Source: MED-G105 sp050331095 (GTDB lineage Bacteria > Pseudomonadota > Alphaproteobacteria > Caulobacterales > Parvularculaceae). From it: DNA of 64,000 nucleotides. Made by a program: the position numbers and the translations under genes. The stretch is from positions 170,421-234,420 of the forward strand of contig JBHJHE010000012.1 of NCBI GenBank assembly GCA_050331095.1, in the 5' to 3' direction. A model generated the notes under the pieces. It had not been told where the DNA came from, did not search any database, and saw only the letters and a list, made by a program, of their open reading frames with translations. Each line of letters opens with the position of its first letter. The first letter of the stretch is position 1. Shown here piece by piece: positions 18,810 to 27,549 of the stretch.

Positions 18810-20114
18810 ATGGAGAGCAAATTGGCGCCCGCAGGCGCGATGACCGTCACCTACGACGGCAAGACGGCGGAGTTTCCGGTTTACGGCGGCAGCCACGGTC
18901 CGAAGGTCGTCGACATCCGCAAGTTTTACAAAGAGACCGGCGCGTTCACCTTCGACCCCGGCTTCACCTCGACCGCCAGTTGCGAGAGCCGCATCACCTT
19001 CATCGACGGCGACGACGGCGTTCTTCTCTATCGCGGGGTCCCGATCGACGAGCTCGCGGAGAACTCCGACTTCATCGAAGTCGCCTACCTTCTCCTGCAC
19101 CGCGAATAGCCGAACCGCGCCGAGCACGAAGCCTTCAACCTCGCCATCACCCAGCATACGATGGTGCACGAACAGTTGAAGAACTTCTATAACGGCTTCC
19201 GGCGCGACGCCCACCCGATGGCGATCATGGTCGGCGTCGTCGGCGCGCTGTCCGCTTTCTACCACGACTCCACCGACATCAACGATGCGTACCAGCGCAT
19301 GGTCGCGAGCCACCGCATGATCGCCAAAATGCCGACGATCGCGGCGATGGCGTACAAATACTCGATCGGCCAGCCATTCGTCTTTCCACGGAACGATCTC
19401 GACTATACGTCGAATTTCATGCGCATGTGCTTCGCCGTGCCGGCGGAGGACTATGAGTGCAACAAGACGCTCTGCGACGCGCTCGACAAGATCTTTATAC
19501 TGCACATGGACCACGAGCAGAACGCGTCGACGTCGACCGTCCGCCTCGCAGGCTCCTCCGGCGCCAATCCCTTCGCGTGCATCGCCGCGGGCATCGCCTC
19601 GCTCTGGGGGCCTGCGCACGGCGGCGCAAACGAGGCGGCCCTCAACATGCTCCAGGAGATCGGTTCGGTCGACCGAATTCCGGAGTTCATCGAGCGCGCG
19701 AAGGACAAGGACGATCCGTTCCGCCTTATGGGCTTCGGCCACCGGGTCTACAAGAACTACGATCCGCGGGCGAAGGTCATGCGCAAGGCTTGCCACGAAG
19801 TGCTCGACGCCATCGGCATCAAGGACGACCCGCTCCTGCAAGTGGCGATGGAGCTCGAACGCATCGCGCTTGAGGACCCGTACTTCGTCGAGAAGAAGCT
19901 TTATCCGAACATCGACTTTTATTCGGGCATCACGCTGAAGGCCCTCGGTTTCCCGACCACGATGTTCACCGTTCTCTTCGCCCTCGCCCGCACGGTCGGG
20001 TGGATCGCGCAGTGGACGGAGATGATGACCGATCCGACCCAGAGGATCGGCCGCCCGCGGCAGATCTACACCGGCGCGGAGACGCGGCCCTATACGCCGA
20101 TCCACCAGCGCTGA
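18810..20114 (+). pseudogene. gltA: Citrate synthase interrupted by in-frame TAG
   Basis: Type II citrate synthase, entry enzyme of the TCA cycle. The start at 18810 follows AGGAG with nine-base spacing. The frame is continuous for 434 codons except for TAG at 19107-19109 (codon 100). It lies in a well conserved stretch where homologues read LLLHGELPN; here it is LLLHRE-stop-PN, so the preceding Gly is also Arg. Everything downstream is intact, including catalytic His in GPAHGGANE and GFGHRVYKNYDPRA and Asp in NIDFYSG. Reinitiation at ATG 19161 would lack 117 residues. Either a point mutation, a base error, or a gene replaced by the prpC product. Confidence 0.92.
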
Positions 20115-20133
20115 CCTCGACGCTCGCCGTCGA

Positions 20134-20152
20134 CGGCGGATGTGATCCGCCG
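20134..20152 (+). terminator. Perfect 8-bp hairpin after gltA
   Basis: CGGCGGAT, loop GTG, ATCCGCCG, starting 20 bases after the gltA stop. No U-tract follows, so it could be a terminator helped by Rho or an mRNA 3' stabiliser. Confidence 0.4.
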
Positions 20153-20235
20153 CCTTCTGGCGACGCGCGGCGCGATGGGATTTACTGACGCCGCGGCGCC
20201 GAAGACGGCGCGGCGAAGCGGTGGGAGCGTCGCCG

Positions 20236-22326
20236 GTGACGACGATTTTCGAGAAGCTTTTTGGCGCGCGGAACGGCACGGCTACGTCTGGCGAGCGCGA
20301 AGGGGGCGCGAAAACGATGGATCGCGGCGATAACTCCGAAGGGCCGAAGACCGGGGCGGACGGCCTGGTCTGGCGGCGGGTCCTTGGTCCCGACGGGCTC
20401 GGCGAGGGGCGCGTCACGACCGTCACGGCCGGCGTCAAAACCCTCGCTCTCGTCAAGTTCGACGGGCGCTACGCGGCGATGGACAATCGTTGTCCCCACC
20501 AGGGCGGTCCCCTTGGCGAAGGCTCTATCGAAAAAGGCGTCGACGGCCGGTGTTGGCTGCGCTGCCCTTGGCATGGCTGGGACTTCGACCCGCTCACGGG
20601 CAAACCGCCGGGCGGCCACGAGGATGCGGGCCAGACCATGTATCCGGTCGAAGCGCGCGCCGACGGGGTTTACGTCGGTGTCCCGCCCGAACCAGCCCAT
20701 GTGCGCACGTCCACGGACGTTATCGCCGAAACGTTCGTCAATTGGGGCGTCAAATCCGTGTTCGGCATGGTCGGGCACTCGAACCTCGGCCTCGCCGACG
20801 CCTTCCGCCGCCGCGAAGAGGCGGGCCAGATGTCGTATTTCGGCATCCGCCATGAAGGCGCCGCGTCGTTCGCCGCGTCGGGCTACGCAAAATTGTCCGG
20901 ACGCCCCGCGATTTGCATGTCGATCGCCGGGCCGGGCGCGACGAACATGATGACCGGGCTCTTCGACGCCAAGGTCGACCGCGCGCCGGTCATCGCCTGC
21001 CCGGGGCAGGTGCAGACGCAGATTTTTTCGCCGTTCGCCTTTCAGGACATTGATCTCTCCGCCGCCTTCGCGCCCGTGGGCGCATTCAACCAGCTCGTTC
21101 TCCACGACAGCGACTTCGCGGAAATCGCAACGCTGGCGGCGAAAACCGCGATCGTCGAACGCGACGTCTCGGTGCTTATCTTCCCCGACGACACGCAGAC
21201 GCTCCCCGCCGGCGACAAAAAGGCCGGCGGCCCCAAGGGCCGCGTCGCCGCGCCGCGCATCGCGCCGGCCGCAGACGTCGTCGACGCCGCGCTCGACCGC
21301 ATCGCCCGCGCGAAACGCCCGATCGTCATCGCGGGCTTCGGCGCGCGCAACGACGCCGAGGCCGTCGCCGATCTCGCCGCGCGCCTGAAGTGCCCCGTGC
21401 TGACGACCTTCAAAGGCAAGGGCCTTGTTCCCGACGCTCACCCCCTCGCCGCGGGCGTTCTAGGCCGGTCAGGCACGCCCATCGCCTCCTGGTTCATGAA
21501 CGAATGCGACCTGATCATCGCGATCGGCGCTTCGTTCTCCCACCACACGGGCATCGAGCCGTCGAAACCTATCGTGCAGATCGATTTCGACCGCATGCAC
21601 CTCGGCAAGGGCCATCCGGTCGACGTGCCGGTCTGGGGCGAGATCGGCGAAACGATCCGCGCGATGACGGCCCGCTGCCCGCGGATCTCCGCGAGCGACC
21701 AGCGCGGCGAAATCGCCGAGCGCTGGAGTATCTGGCGGGCGGAAAAGGCCAGGCGCCTGCAGGACGATCGCGGCCGCGGGATCAGCGCCGCAGCGCTCTT
21801 CGACGCCCTGACCCGCGTAGCGCCGGCGAACGCGGTCATGCCGGTCGATGTCGGCAACAACGCCTATTCCTTCGGGCGCTACTTCGAGCCCAAGGGCCAG
21901 CGCATCCTGATGTCGGGCTATCTCGGCTCCATCGGCTTCGCTTTCCCCGCCGCCATGGGCGCGTGGGCGGCGACGCGCGACTTCGATGAATTCCGTGGCC
22001 GGAAGGTCGTCTCCGTCTCCGGCGACGGCGGCTTCGGCCAGTACGCGATGGAGTTCGCGACCGCCGTCCATTACGGCATGGACGTCACCCACGTCCTGAT
22101 GAACAATTGCGAACTCGGCAAGATCTCCAAGGAACAGCGCGCCGGCGAATGGCCCGTCTGGCAGACGGACCTTACGAATCCGAACTTCGCCGACTTCGCC
22201 GTCTCCTGCGGGGGCAAGGGCGTCCGCGTGCGCGAGCGCGGCGGCTTGGAGGCGGCGCTGCGCGACGCGATCGCGCACGACGGCCCGGCGCTCGTCGAGG
22301 TGATGACGGACGTTGAATTGGTGTGA
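20236..22326 (+). CDS. Rieske [2Fe-2S] domain fused to thiamine-diphosphate-dependent enzyme
   Basis: A 696-residue protein joining two modules. The N-terminal Rieske domain (about residues 40-150) has both cluster motifs: CPHQGG (Cys86, His88) and CPWHGWDFD (Cys110, His113). From about residue 158 on it is a ThDP enzyme of the acetolactate synthase/pyruvate oxidase type, with activating Glu207 in RHEGAASFAASGYAK, a central domain (IVIAGFGARND) and the ThDP/Mg motif GDGGFGQYAMEF...NN near residues 597-625. A decarboxylase whose electrons leave through the Rieske cluster is plausible, but the substrate is unknown. GTG 20236 has GGGAG eight bases upstream; ATG 20317 is an alternative that keeps both domains. 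Confidence 0.88.
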   Translation: MTTIFEKLFGARNGTATSGEREGGAKTMDRGDNSEGPKTGADGLVWRRVLGPDGLGEGRVTTVTAGVKTLALVKFDGRYAAMDNRCPHQGGPLGEGSIEKGVDGRCWLRCPWHGWDFDPLTGKPPGGHEDAGQTMYPVEARADGVYVGVPPEPAHVRTSTDVIAETFVNWGVKSVFGMVGHSNLGLADAFRRREEAGQMSYFGIRHEGAASFAASGYAKLSGRPAICMSIAGPGATNMMTGLFDAKVDRAPVIACPGQVQTQIFSPFAFQDIDLSAAFAPVGAFNQLVLHDSDFAEIATLAAKTAIVERDVSVLIFPDDTQTLPAGDKKAGGPKGRVAAPRIAPAADVVDAALDRIARAKRPIVIAGFGARNDAEAVADLAARLKCPVLTTFKGKGLVPDAHPLAAGVLGRSGTPIASWFMNECDLIIAIGASFSHHTGIEPSKPIVQIDFDRMHLGKGHPVDVPVWGEIGETIRAMTARCPRISASDQRGEIAERWSIWRAEKARRLQDDRGRGISAAALFDALTRVAPANAVMPVDVGNNAYSFGRYFEPKGQRILMSGYLGSIGFAFPAAMGAWAATRDFDEFRGRKVVSVSGDGGFGQYAMEFATAVHYGMDVTHVLMNNCELGKISKEQRAGEWPVWQTDLTNPNFADFAVSCGGKGVRVRERGGLEAALRDAIAHDGPALVEVMTDVELV

Positions 22327-22421
22327 CGCCGAAACGGCGCCGGCCGCGTGGACGATCAATCGCCCGCGGGACGGGGCTGCGTCTTCAGTTCCCGCCGCCT
22401 CAAACGCGATGACGTTTCTCC

Positions 22422-23027
22422 TCAGTAGCCGTCCGTGCACGTTTCTACACGATGTCCGCCCTGACGCCGTGCAAGTTCGTTAAGCGATCCGTTGACGAAC
22501 CGTTGCGCCTGGCGAGGGAAATTCACCCTTTCGGGCTCGAAATATTGATACCAGGAAAATAACGCGCCGCCCTCGGCCGGCTGAAAGCGCATCACCGCCA
22601 CGTGCTTCGTCAGCGGCGGGCCTTCCAGTATCGCATACGCTATGACCGTCGGCGGATCGTAATGCGTGACGACCTCGCGGTCGGCGGCGCCGCCGACGTT
22701 AAGGCTCCGCCCGCTTCCGACGCCGAGGCGGCCCGGCGTCGCTGAGCCCGCGTGATCGTACGTCGCGCCGCGAACGCCGCGCATCCAAATCGGCAGCGCG
22801 TCGGCGTCGACGCCGAAGCGGAACGCGGCCTCGACCGTCATCGGAAGGAACGCGTGCCCCGACGCCCGCAGCGGCGCGTCGGTGCGCTCCGCAGCGATCG
22901 CCGACGCCGCCGCGACTGACGTCAATGGAACGCATGGGCCCCGCGCGCTCGGCGCGTTCTTGGCGTTGTGCGAACCGCAGCTTGAGAGGGCGACGAGAGC
23001 CGCGACGATAGTGAAGCGCTTGCGCAT
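22422..23027 (-). CDS. SRPBCC-fold lipoprotein
   Basis: A 201-residue exported lipoprotein: signal sequence MRKRFTIVAALVALSSC with lipobox LSSC, so the mature protein begins at Cys17. The body resembles polyketide-cyclase/START-type (SRPBCC) ligand-binding domains, for example WMRGVRGATYDH, VVTHYDPPTVIAYAI and a long C-terminal helix with FVNGSLNELARR. A ligand-binding or envelope role is inferred. It is divergent from a LysR gene, which often controls such a neighbour. Confidence 0.75.
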   Translation of the reverse strand: MRKRFTIVAALVALSSCGSHNAKNAPSARGPCVPLTSVAAASAIAAERTDAPLRASGHAFLPMTVEAAFRFGVDADALPIWMRGVRGATYDHAGSATPGRLGVGSGRSLNVGGAADREVVTHYDPPTVIAYAILEGPPLTKHVAVMRFQPAEGGALFSWYQYFEPERVNFPRQAQRFVNGSLNELARRQGGHRVETCTDGY

Positions 23028-23110
23028 GGCATGGATCCCCTTGTTTGTTGCGAACGGCCGACGTCGACCTTGCGGCCGATCAGCGTGCGTCGAGGATCGA
23101 CTTCTGCTTT

Positions 23111-23151
23111 AAGCGCATAAATAGACTTTTGAGAATATTATTCATACGCTT
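23111..23151. promoter_or_regulatory. Divergent promoter region with imperfect dyad
   Basis: AT-rich stretch between the SRPBCC lipoprotein and the LysR gene. Outer arms AAGCG (23111-23115) and CGCTT (23147-23151) with similar inner CATAA/TTCATA form an imperfect dyad around AGACTTTTGAGAATATT. A LysR-type operator for the divergent pair is a reasonable guess. Confidence 0.35.
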
Positions 23152-23156
23152 TGCGC

Positions 23157-24065
23157 ATGAATTTTGACCGTTTGCGCGCGATCGAGGTTTTCGTACGGGT
23201 CGTCGAAGCCGGCGGCTTTACGGCCGCGTCCGAAGCGCTCGGGGTGTCCCAGCCGTCGGTGACGCGCTCCGTTCTGACGCTGGAGGACCACCTCGGCGCG
23301 ACGCTTCTTCGGCGGACGACGCGAACGGTCGGCCTGACGGACGACGGCCGCGTGTTTTACGACGAAGCGCGTCGCCTGCTCGACGCCCTTCGATCCGCGG
23401 AGGGAGCCGTCGGCAAGCGCGCCGCTAGCCCGTCGTGCCGCGTGCGGCTTGGGTGCCCGGCGTCGTTCGGTCGTATCGTCGTCGCCCCGATGCTCGGAGA
23501 TTTTCTGTCGGCCAACCCCTCGGTGGACGTTGAACTGATCATGTCCGACGATCTGGTCGATCCTTTTGAACAACGGATCGATCTGACCGTTCGTATTGGG
23601 AAAACGCTTGGGGAGCGCTTCGACGGCGCAATCGTCGGCTTTCAGCGGCGCGCACTCTACGCGGCGCCCGATTACTTACAGCGGCGCGGGCGGCCAGAAA
23701 CGCTCGCAGATCTCACCGAGCACGACTGCGTCGTCTTCACGGCGCTGACGAACGCGGACATCTGGGTGTTAGAAGGCCCTGACGGTCAGGATACGGTGTC
23801 GGTGAACGGACGCTTCCGCAGCAACAACGCCGAAGGTACGCGCGTCGCCGCGCTTCTGGGCGCCGGCGTCGCCTTTCACCCGGAATGGCTTCTCGCCGAT
23901 GACGAGCGGGCCGGCCGCGTCGAGCGACTGCTGCCAGCCTGGCGCGGCGCGCCGATGCCGATCCATCTCGGGTGGCCGAAAGACCGATACCGTAGTTCCG
24001 CGACCCAAGCGCTGGCCTCGTTTCTTGAAAACAAGTTCGCTGAACATGAGCGATGTAATCCGTAG
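23157..24065 (+). CDS. LysR-family transcriptional regulator
   Basis: A 302-residue LTTR. The N-terminal winged helix-turn-helix reads MNFDRLRAIEVFVRVVEAGG, then ASEALGVSQPSVTRSVLTLEDHLG, the family recognition helix, and LLRRTTRTVGLTDDGRVFY. The C-terminal effector-binding domain (about residues 90-295) has the usual two-lobed substrate-binding pattern. ATG at 23157 matches the family N-terminus; a TTG two codons upstream is also open. Regulation of the divergent SRPBCC lipoprotein and of itself is inferred from layout. Confidence 0.92.
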   Translation: MNFDRLRAIEVFVRVVEAGGFTAASEALGVSQPSVTRSVLTLEDHLGATLLRRTTRTVGLTDDGRVFYDEARRLLDALRSAEGAVGKRAASPSCRVRLGCPASFGRIVVAPMLGDFLSANPSVDVELIMSDDLVDPFEQRIDLTVRIGKTLGERFDGAIVGFQRRALYAAPDYLQRRGRPETLADLTEHDCVVFTALTNADIWVLEGPDGQDTVSVNGRFRSNNAEGTRVAALLGAGVAFHPEWLLADDERAGRVERLLPAWRGAPMPIHLGWPKDRYRSSATQALASFLENKFAEHERCNP

Positions 24066-24349
24066 GCGAACGCGACGCCGCATTCTTCGAAAAAAGAAAC
24101 GTTTCGTGTGGAGACTGGTGCGTTCGCTCAACCGACGCGGCGGCGCATGTCTGGGTTGCGTCTTTGAGGCCGGCTCCGCGCTCGCCGGGATCTACGCCTT
24201 TTGAAGAGCGCGCCGAGCGAAGACCTAAAGAGACATGCCGGCTCTCGCCGCCTTGAAGCGAGGCGCCTCCGTCGCCCTGTCTCAAAATCCGTACACATCA
24301 ATATTCGCCATGGCCTTGTCCATCCCCGGCAGGGCCGAACATCGATGGT
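24066..24349. other. Non-coding stretch between LysR gene and tRNA-Leu
   Basis: No gene is supported here. It holds a 10-base palindrome GAAACGTTTC at 24096-24105, 30 bases after the LysR stop, otherwise no recognisable signal. Confidence 0.5.
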
Positions 24350-24432
24350 GCGGACGGGGGGACTTGAACCCCCATGGCCTTGCGGCCGACGGATTTTAAG
24401 TCCGTTGCGTCTACCGATTCCGCCACGTCCGC
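24350..24432 (-). tRNA. tRNA-Leu (anticodon UAA)
   Basis: Read on the minus strand, the acceptor arms GCGGACG and CGTCCGC pair perfectly. A D-arm with GGTAGACGC, an anticodon stem ACGGA/TCCGT with loop CTTAAAA (anticodon TAA), a long variable arm (CGGCCGCAAGGCC) and a T-arm GGGGG-TTCAAGT-CCCCC follow. The long variable arm and anticodon identify tRNA-Leu(UAA). CCA is not encoded. Confidence 0.97.
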
Positions 24433-24577
24433 CCGCGCGGCGCGCAACGCCGCTGCGATTGACTGGTAGCAGCGGCCGGCGAGGACCGAAAGGCGGAGAC
24501 GGCGTCGCGCTTTAAATGGCCCGCACGCGTCGCCATCTCTGTCGGACTGGCGGTTCGCCGTCGCGGGACGATCCCTG

Positions 24578-25222
24578 ATGCTGAAGCCGACGCCGCGCCT
24601 GTTGCTGTTTCTGTTCGCGTTGATGGCGTTGCTCGCCTGGCGTCTGGAGCGCGACGCGTTCGAGCGCGCGCCGATCCTCGGCGCAGAGCTCGCCGCGGGC
24701 GATCCGCGCACCGCCGTCCTCTCCTGGTCGAGCGGCATCGTCGCGCCCCTCGCCCCGCAACTCGACGAGGCCTATCGAACCTACGCGAACGACGTCGACC
24801 GGTTCGTCCTTGAGCTGAACTCGCCGGGCGGCTCGTTGAACGCCGGCCGGGATGCGATCGCCGTCATCGAACGGATGAAGCGTACGCATGCGGTCGACGC
24901 CCGTGTGGGCCCGCGCGCGGCGTGCCTGTCGATGTGCGTGCCGATTTTCCTGCGCGGCGAGGCGCGCATCGCCGCGGCGTCCTCGCGCTGGATGTTCCAC
25001 GAGCCGCGCGCTTTCGACGCCGTGACGGGCGAGCGCGCCCGCGAACCGGCGTTCGAGCGCCGGCGCACGACGCGCCGCTTCGTCGAACGCTACTTCGTCC
25101 AGTCCGAAATGGACCCCGACTGGCTCGCCGGTCTGGAGGAAGCATGGGTCGGCAAGGACGTCTGGAAGTCCGGCCGTCAGCTCTGGGACGAAGGCTCGAA
25201 CGTCATTACGCGGCTCGAATAG
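24578..25222 (+). CDS. Periplasmic ClpP/SDH-like serine protease family protein
   Basis: A 214-residue protein with an N-terminal hydrophobic segment (residues 7-21) and a ClpP/crotonase-fold domain. It shows LNSPGGSLNAG (80-90), the oxyanion glycines typical of these folds, ACLSMC with probable nucleophile Ser118, and MFHEP with His141 as candidate base. This matches the predicted periplasmic COG3904-type proteins of Alphaproteobacteria. The target is unknown. It ends one base before the convergent serine dehydratase gene. Confidence 0.8.
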   Translation: MLKPTPRLLLFLFALMALLAWRLERDAFERAPILGAELAAGDPRTAVLSWSSGIVAPLAPQLDEAYRTYANDVDRFVLELNSPGGSLNAGRDAIAVIERMKRTHAVDARVGPRAACLSMCVPIFLRGEARIAAASSRWMFHEPRAFDAVTGERAREPAFERRRTTRRFVERYFVQSEMDPDWLAGLEEAWVGKDVWKSGRQLWDEGSNVITRLE

Positions 25223-25223
25223 C

Positions 25224-26615
25224 TCAGCACTCGACCACATTGACGGCGACGTTCGCCGCAAGCCCGCCCTCGCTCGTTTCTTTGTATTTGCGAGACATGT
25301 CGAGGCCGGTCTGGCGCATGGTCTCGATCACCTGGTCGAGGGAGACTTTGGCGTCGCTCCCCGAGCGCAGGGCGAGGCGAGCGGCGTTTACCGCCTTCAC
25401 CGCGCCGATGGCGTTGCGCTCGATGCACGGGATCTGCACGAGGCCGCCTACGGGATCGCAGGTCAGGCCGAGATTGTGCTCCATGGCGATCTCCGCGGCG
25501 CGCTCAACCTCCGCGGGCGTCCCGCCCCAGACGGCGGCGAGGCCGGCGGCCGCCATTGAGCAGGCGAGCCCCACCTCCCCCTGACAGCCCATCTCGGCGC
25601 CTGAGATCGAGGCGCGCTGCTTGTAGAGCATGCCGACGCCGGCGGCGGTGGCGAGGAATGCGCGCACGCGTCCGGCGTCCGCCGTTCCGTCCTCGTCGCA
25701 ATAGTGTTTGACGACGGCCGGAATGACCCCCGCGGCGCCATTCGTCGGCGCCGTGACGACGCGCCCGCCGGCGGCGTTCTCCTCGTTCACCGCCATGGCG
25801 TATACGTTAAGCCAATCGAACAATTGCTCGCGCTCGTTGGCGTTCGGCGTCTCGCGCAGTTTGGCGTGGAGCGCCGGCGCGCGGCGCCGGACCGCGAGCC
25901 CGCCCGGCAACACGCCTTCAGCCGTGAGGCCGCGCTCGACGCAGCCGGCCATGGCGGCCCAGATCCCGTCGAGCCGGGCCTCGGTTTCGAGCCGCGGGCG
26001 CCAGTCGTCTTCATTCTGTAGGATCACCTCGGCGATCGACAACCCGTCCGCATCGCAATGGTCAAGGAGTTCGGCCGCCGAAGCGAAAGGCCGCCGCCCG
26101 CGCTGGGGCCGCGCGATGAGATCGTCCTCAGACGGCGTTTCAAGCTGTTTGGCCGTGGCGATGAACCCGCCGCCAACGGAATAATAGGTTTGCGCGAACG
26201 CCTCCTCGCCGCTCGCGTCGTCGAGGGCGAGGCGCATCTCGTTGGGGTGGCGCGCGGGCACGACGTCGCCGCGCAACGACACGTCGCGCGCGAAGTCGAA
26301 CGCGATCGTCGGCCCGTCCGCGAGCGCGAGGCGCCCGTCCTTCTTGGCGGCCGCGAACGCGCGGTCCGCCTCATCGGGATCGACCGTGTCCGGCGCATAG
26401 CCGAGCAATCCGAGAACGACGGCCTTGTCGGCGCCGTGGCCCACGCCGGTGAGCGCCAGCGACCCGTGGAGGTCGGCGCGCACGCGCGCCGCGCCCGCCA
26501 AAACCCCGGCGGCCGCGGCTTCTTCGACGAACCGCCGCGCGATCCGCATCGGCCCGACAGTGTGGGAGCTTGAGGGGCCGATCCCGATTTTGAAGATGTC
26601 GAAAACGCTCAGCAT
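25224..26615 (-). CDS. sdaA: L-serine ammonia-lyase, iron-sulfur type
   Basis: Deaminates L-serine to pyruvate with a [4Fe-4S] cluster. The 463-residue single-chain form has the beta domain (MLSVFDIFKIGIGPSSSHTVGPM...) fused to the alpha domain. Cluster Cys are seen in EMGCQGEVG and in CDPVGGLVQIPCIERN. The protein ends VNVVEC: the last residue is Cys, as in the Legionella enzyme, where the C-terminal Cys enters the active site and caps the cluster. The start overlaps the end of the CinA-domain gene by seven bases, so the pair is an operon. Confidence 0.96.
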   Translation of the reverse strand: MLSVFDIFKIGIGPSSSHTVGPMRIARRFVEEAAAAGVLAGAARVRADLHGSLALTGVGHGADKAVVLGLLGYAPDTVDPDEADRAFAAAKKDGRLALADGPTIAFDFARDVSLRGDVVPARHPNEMRLALDDASGEEAFAQTYYSVGGGFIATAKQLETPSEDDLIARPQRGRRPFASAAELLDHCDADGLSIAEVILQNEDDWRPRLETEARLDGIWAAMAGCVERGLTAEGVLPGGLAVRRRAPALHAKLRETPNANEREQLFDWLNVYAMAVNEENAAGGRVVTAPTNGAAGVIPAVVKHYCDEDGTADAGRVRAFLATAAGVGMLYKQRASISGAEMGCQGEVGLACSMAAAGLAAVWGGTPAEVERAAEIAMEHNLGLTCDPVGGLVQIPCIERNAIGAVKAVNAARLALRSGSDAKVSLDQVIETMRQTGLDMSRKYKETSEGGLAANVAVNVVEC

Positions 26616-27376
26616 CTGTCCCGCGCCGTCCGGTGGTCGCCGGCGACGGGCTCCGCGCCGAGGGCCCGCATGGCGTCGCTGACGGCGTCGATCGCGGCGT
26701 CGGCGGCGCCCGCGTCGACGGCCCGGGCGATCACGGTCACGCCCTTGGCGTCGCCGTCGATGGGGTAGCTGCCGATGGCGACGCCGCCCGCCCCTTCCTG
26801 AATGCGACGCAGATCGTCCGCAAGCCGCGACTCAGGCAGGCCCGCGGCGGTGACGGCCCGCGAAGCGATAACGTCGCCACGCTCGAGGTCCGCATCGACG
26901 GCGTCGAGCATGGCGCGGAAGATTTTCGGCACGCCGGCGAGGATGAAGACATTGTCGATCCGCGCGCCGGGCGCGCCGCTCACCGGGTTTTCGACGAGCG
27001 CCGCGCCGTCGGGGAGCCGCGCCATCCGCGCGCGCGCCGGCGTCACTTCCTCGCCCTTCGCTTCGTACCAACCTCGAAGCAGGGCCATCGCACGACGATC
27101 GACAACGACGTCGACGCCGAAAGCGGCGGCGACGGCGTCCACCGTCATGTCGTCGTGTGTCGGACCTATGCCGCCGGAGGTGAAAACATAGCGATGCGCC
27201 GCGCGCAGATCGTTCAGGGCCGCCGCGATCGCCGACACGTCGTCGGCGACGATGCGGGCCTCGCGAAGCGAAATCCCGCGCGCCGTCAGCCAAGCGGCCA
27301 GATGGCCGACGTTTTCGTCGCGCGTGCGCCCGGAGAGCAACTCGTCGCCGATCGCCAACGCCGCCGCCGTGATCAT
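26609..27376 (-). CDS. CinA N-terminal (molybdopterin-binding type) domain protein
   Basis: A 255-residue protein corresponding to the MoaB/Mog-like N-terminal domain of CinA, with AIGDELLSGRTRDEN, VFTSGGIGPTHDDMT and a C-terminal extension; the nicotinamide-nucleotide amidase half is absent. This stand-alone form is common in Alphaproteobacteria and is often called competence/damage-inducible protein A or FAD synthetase-like; the real reaction is not settled. ATG at 27376 has AAGGAG upstream; the frame is open further upstream but unsupported. Confidence 0.88.
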   Translation of the reverse strand: MITAAALAIGDELLSGRTRDENVGHLAAWLTARGISLREARIVADDVSAIAAALNDLRAAHRYVFTSGGIGPTHDDMTVDAVAAAFGVDVVVDRRAMALLRGWYEAKGEEVTPARARMARLPDGAALVENPVSGAPGARIDNVFILAGVPKIFRAMLDAVDADLERGDVIASRAVTAAGLPESRLADDLRRIQEGAGGVAIGSYPIDGDAKGVTVIARAVDAGAADAAIDAVSDAMRALGAEPVAGDHRTARDRC

Positions 27377-27549
27377 CGCCCTTCCACTCCTTTCGTCCGT
27401 TCGGCCGTCATTAGCAGCATCCGCCAAGGAGAGGCGCCCCTGCTCTCGCCGTCGGAAAGCGTTTAACCGCGCCTTAACCGCCCGACAGGATTTCTTCACG
27501 ATCGGTAAACGGGCCTGCGCGAATTTGAGCCGAACGACGGGAGACGCGT

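Noticed and set aside
24096..24105. GAAACGTTTC palindrome as a terminator of the LysR gene
   Set aside because: Five-base arms without loop or T-run are too little to call; noted only as part of the spacer.
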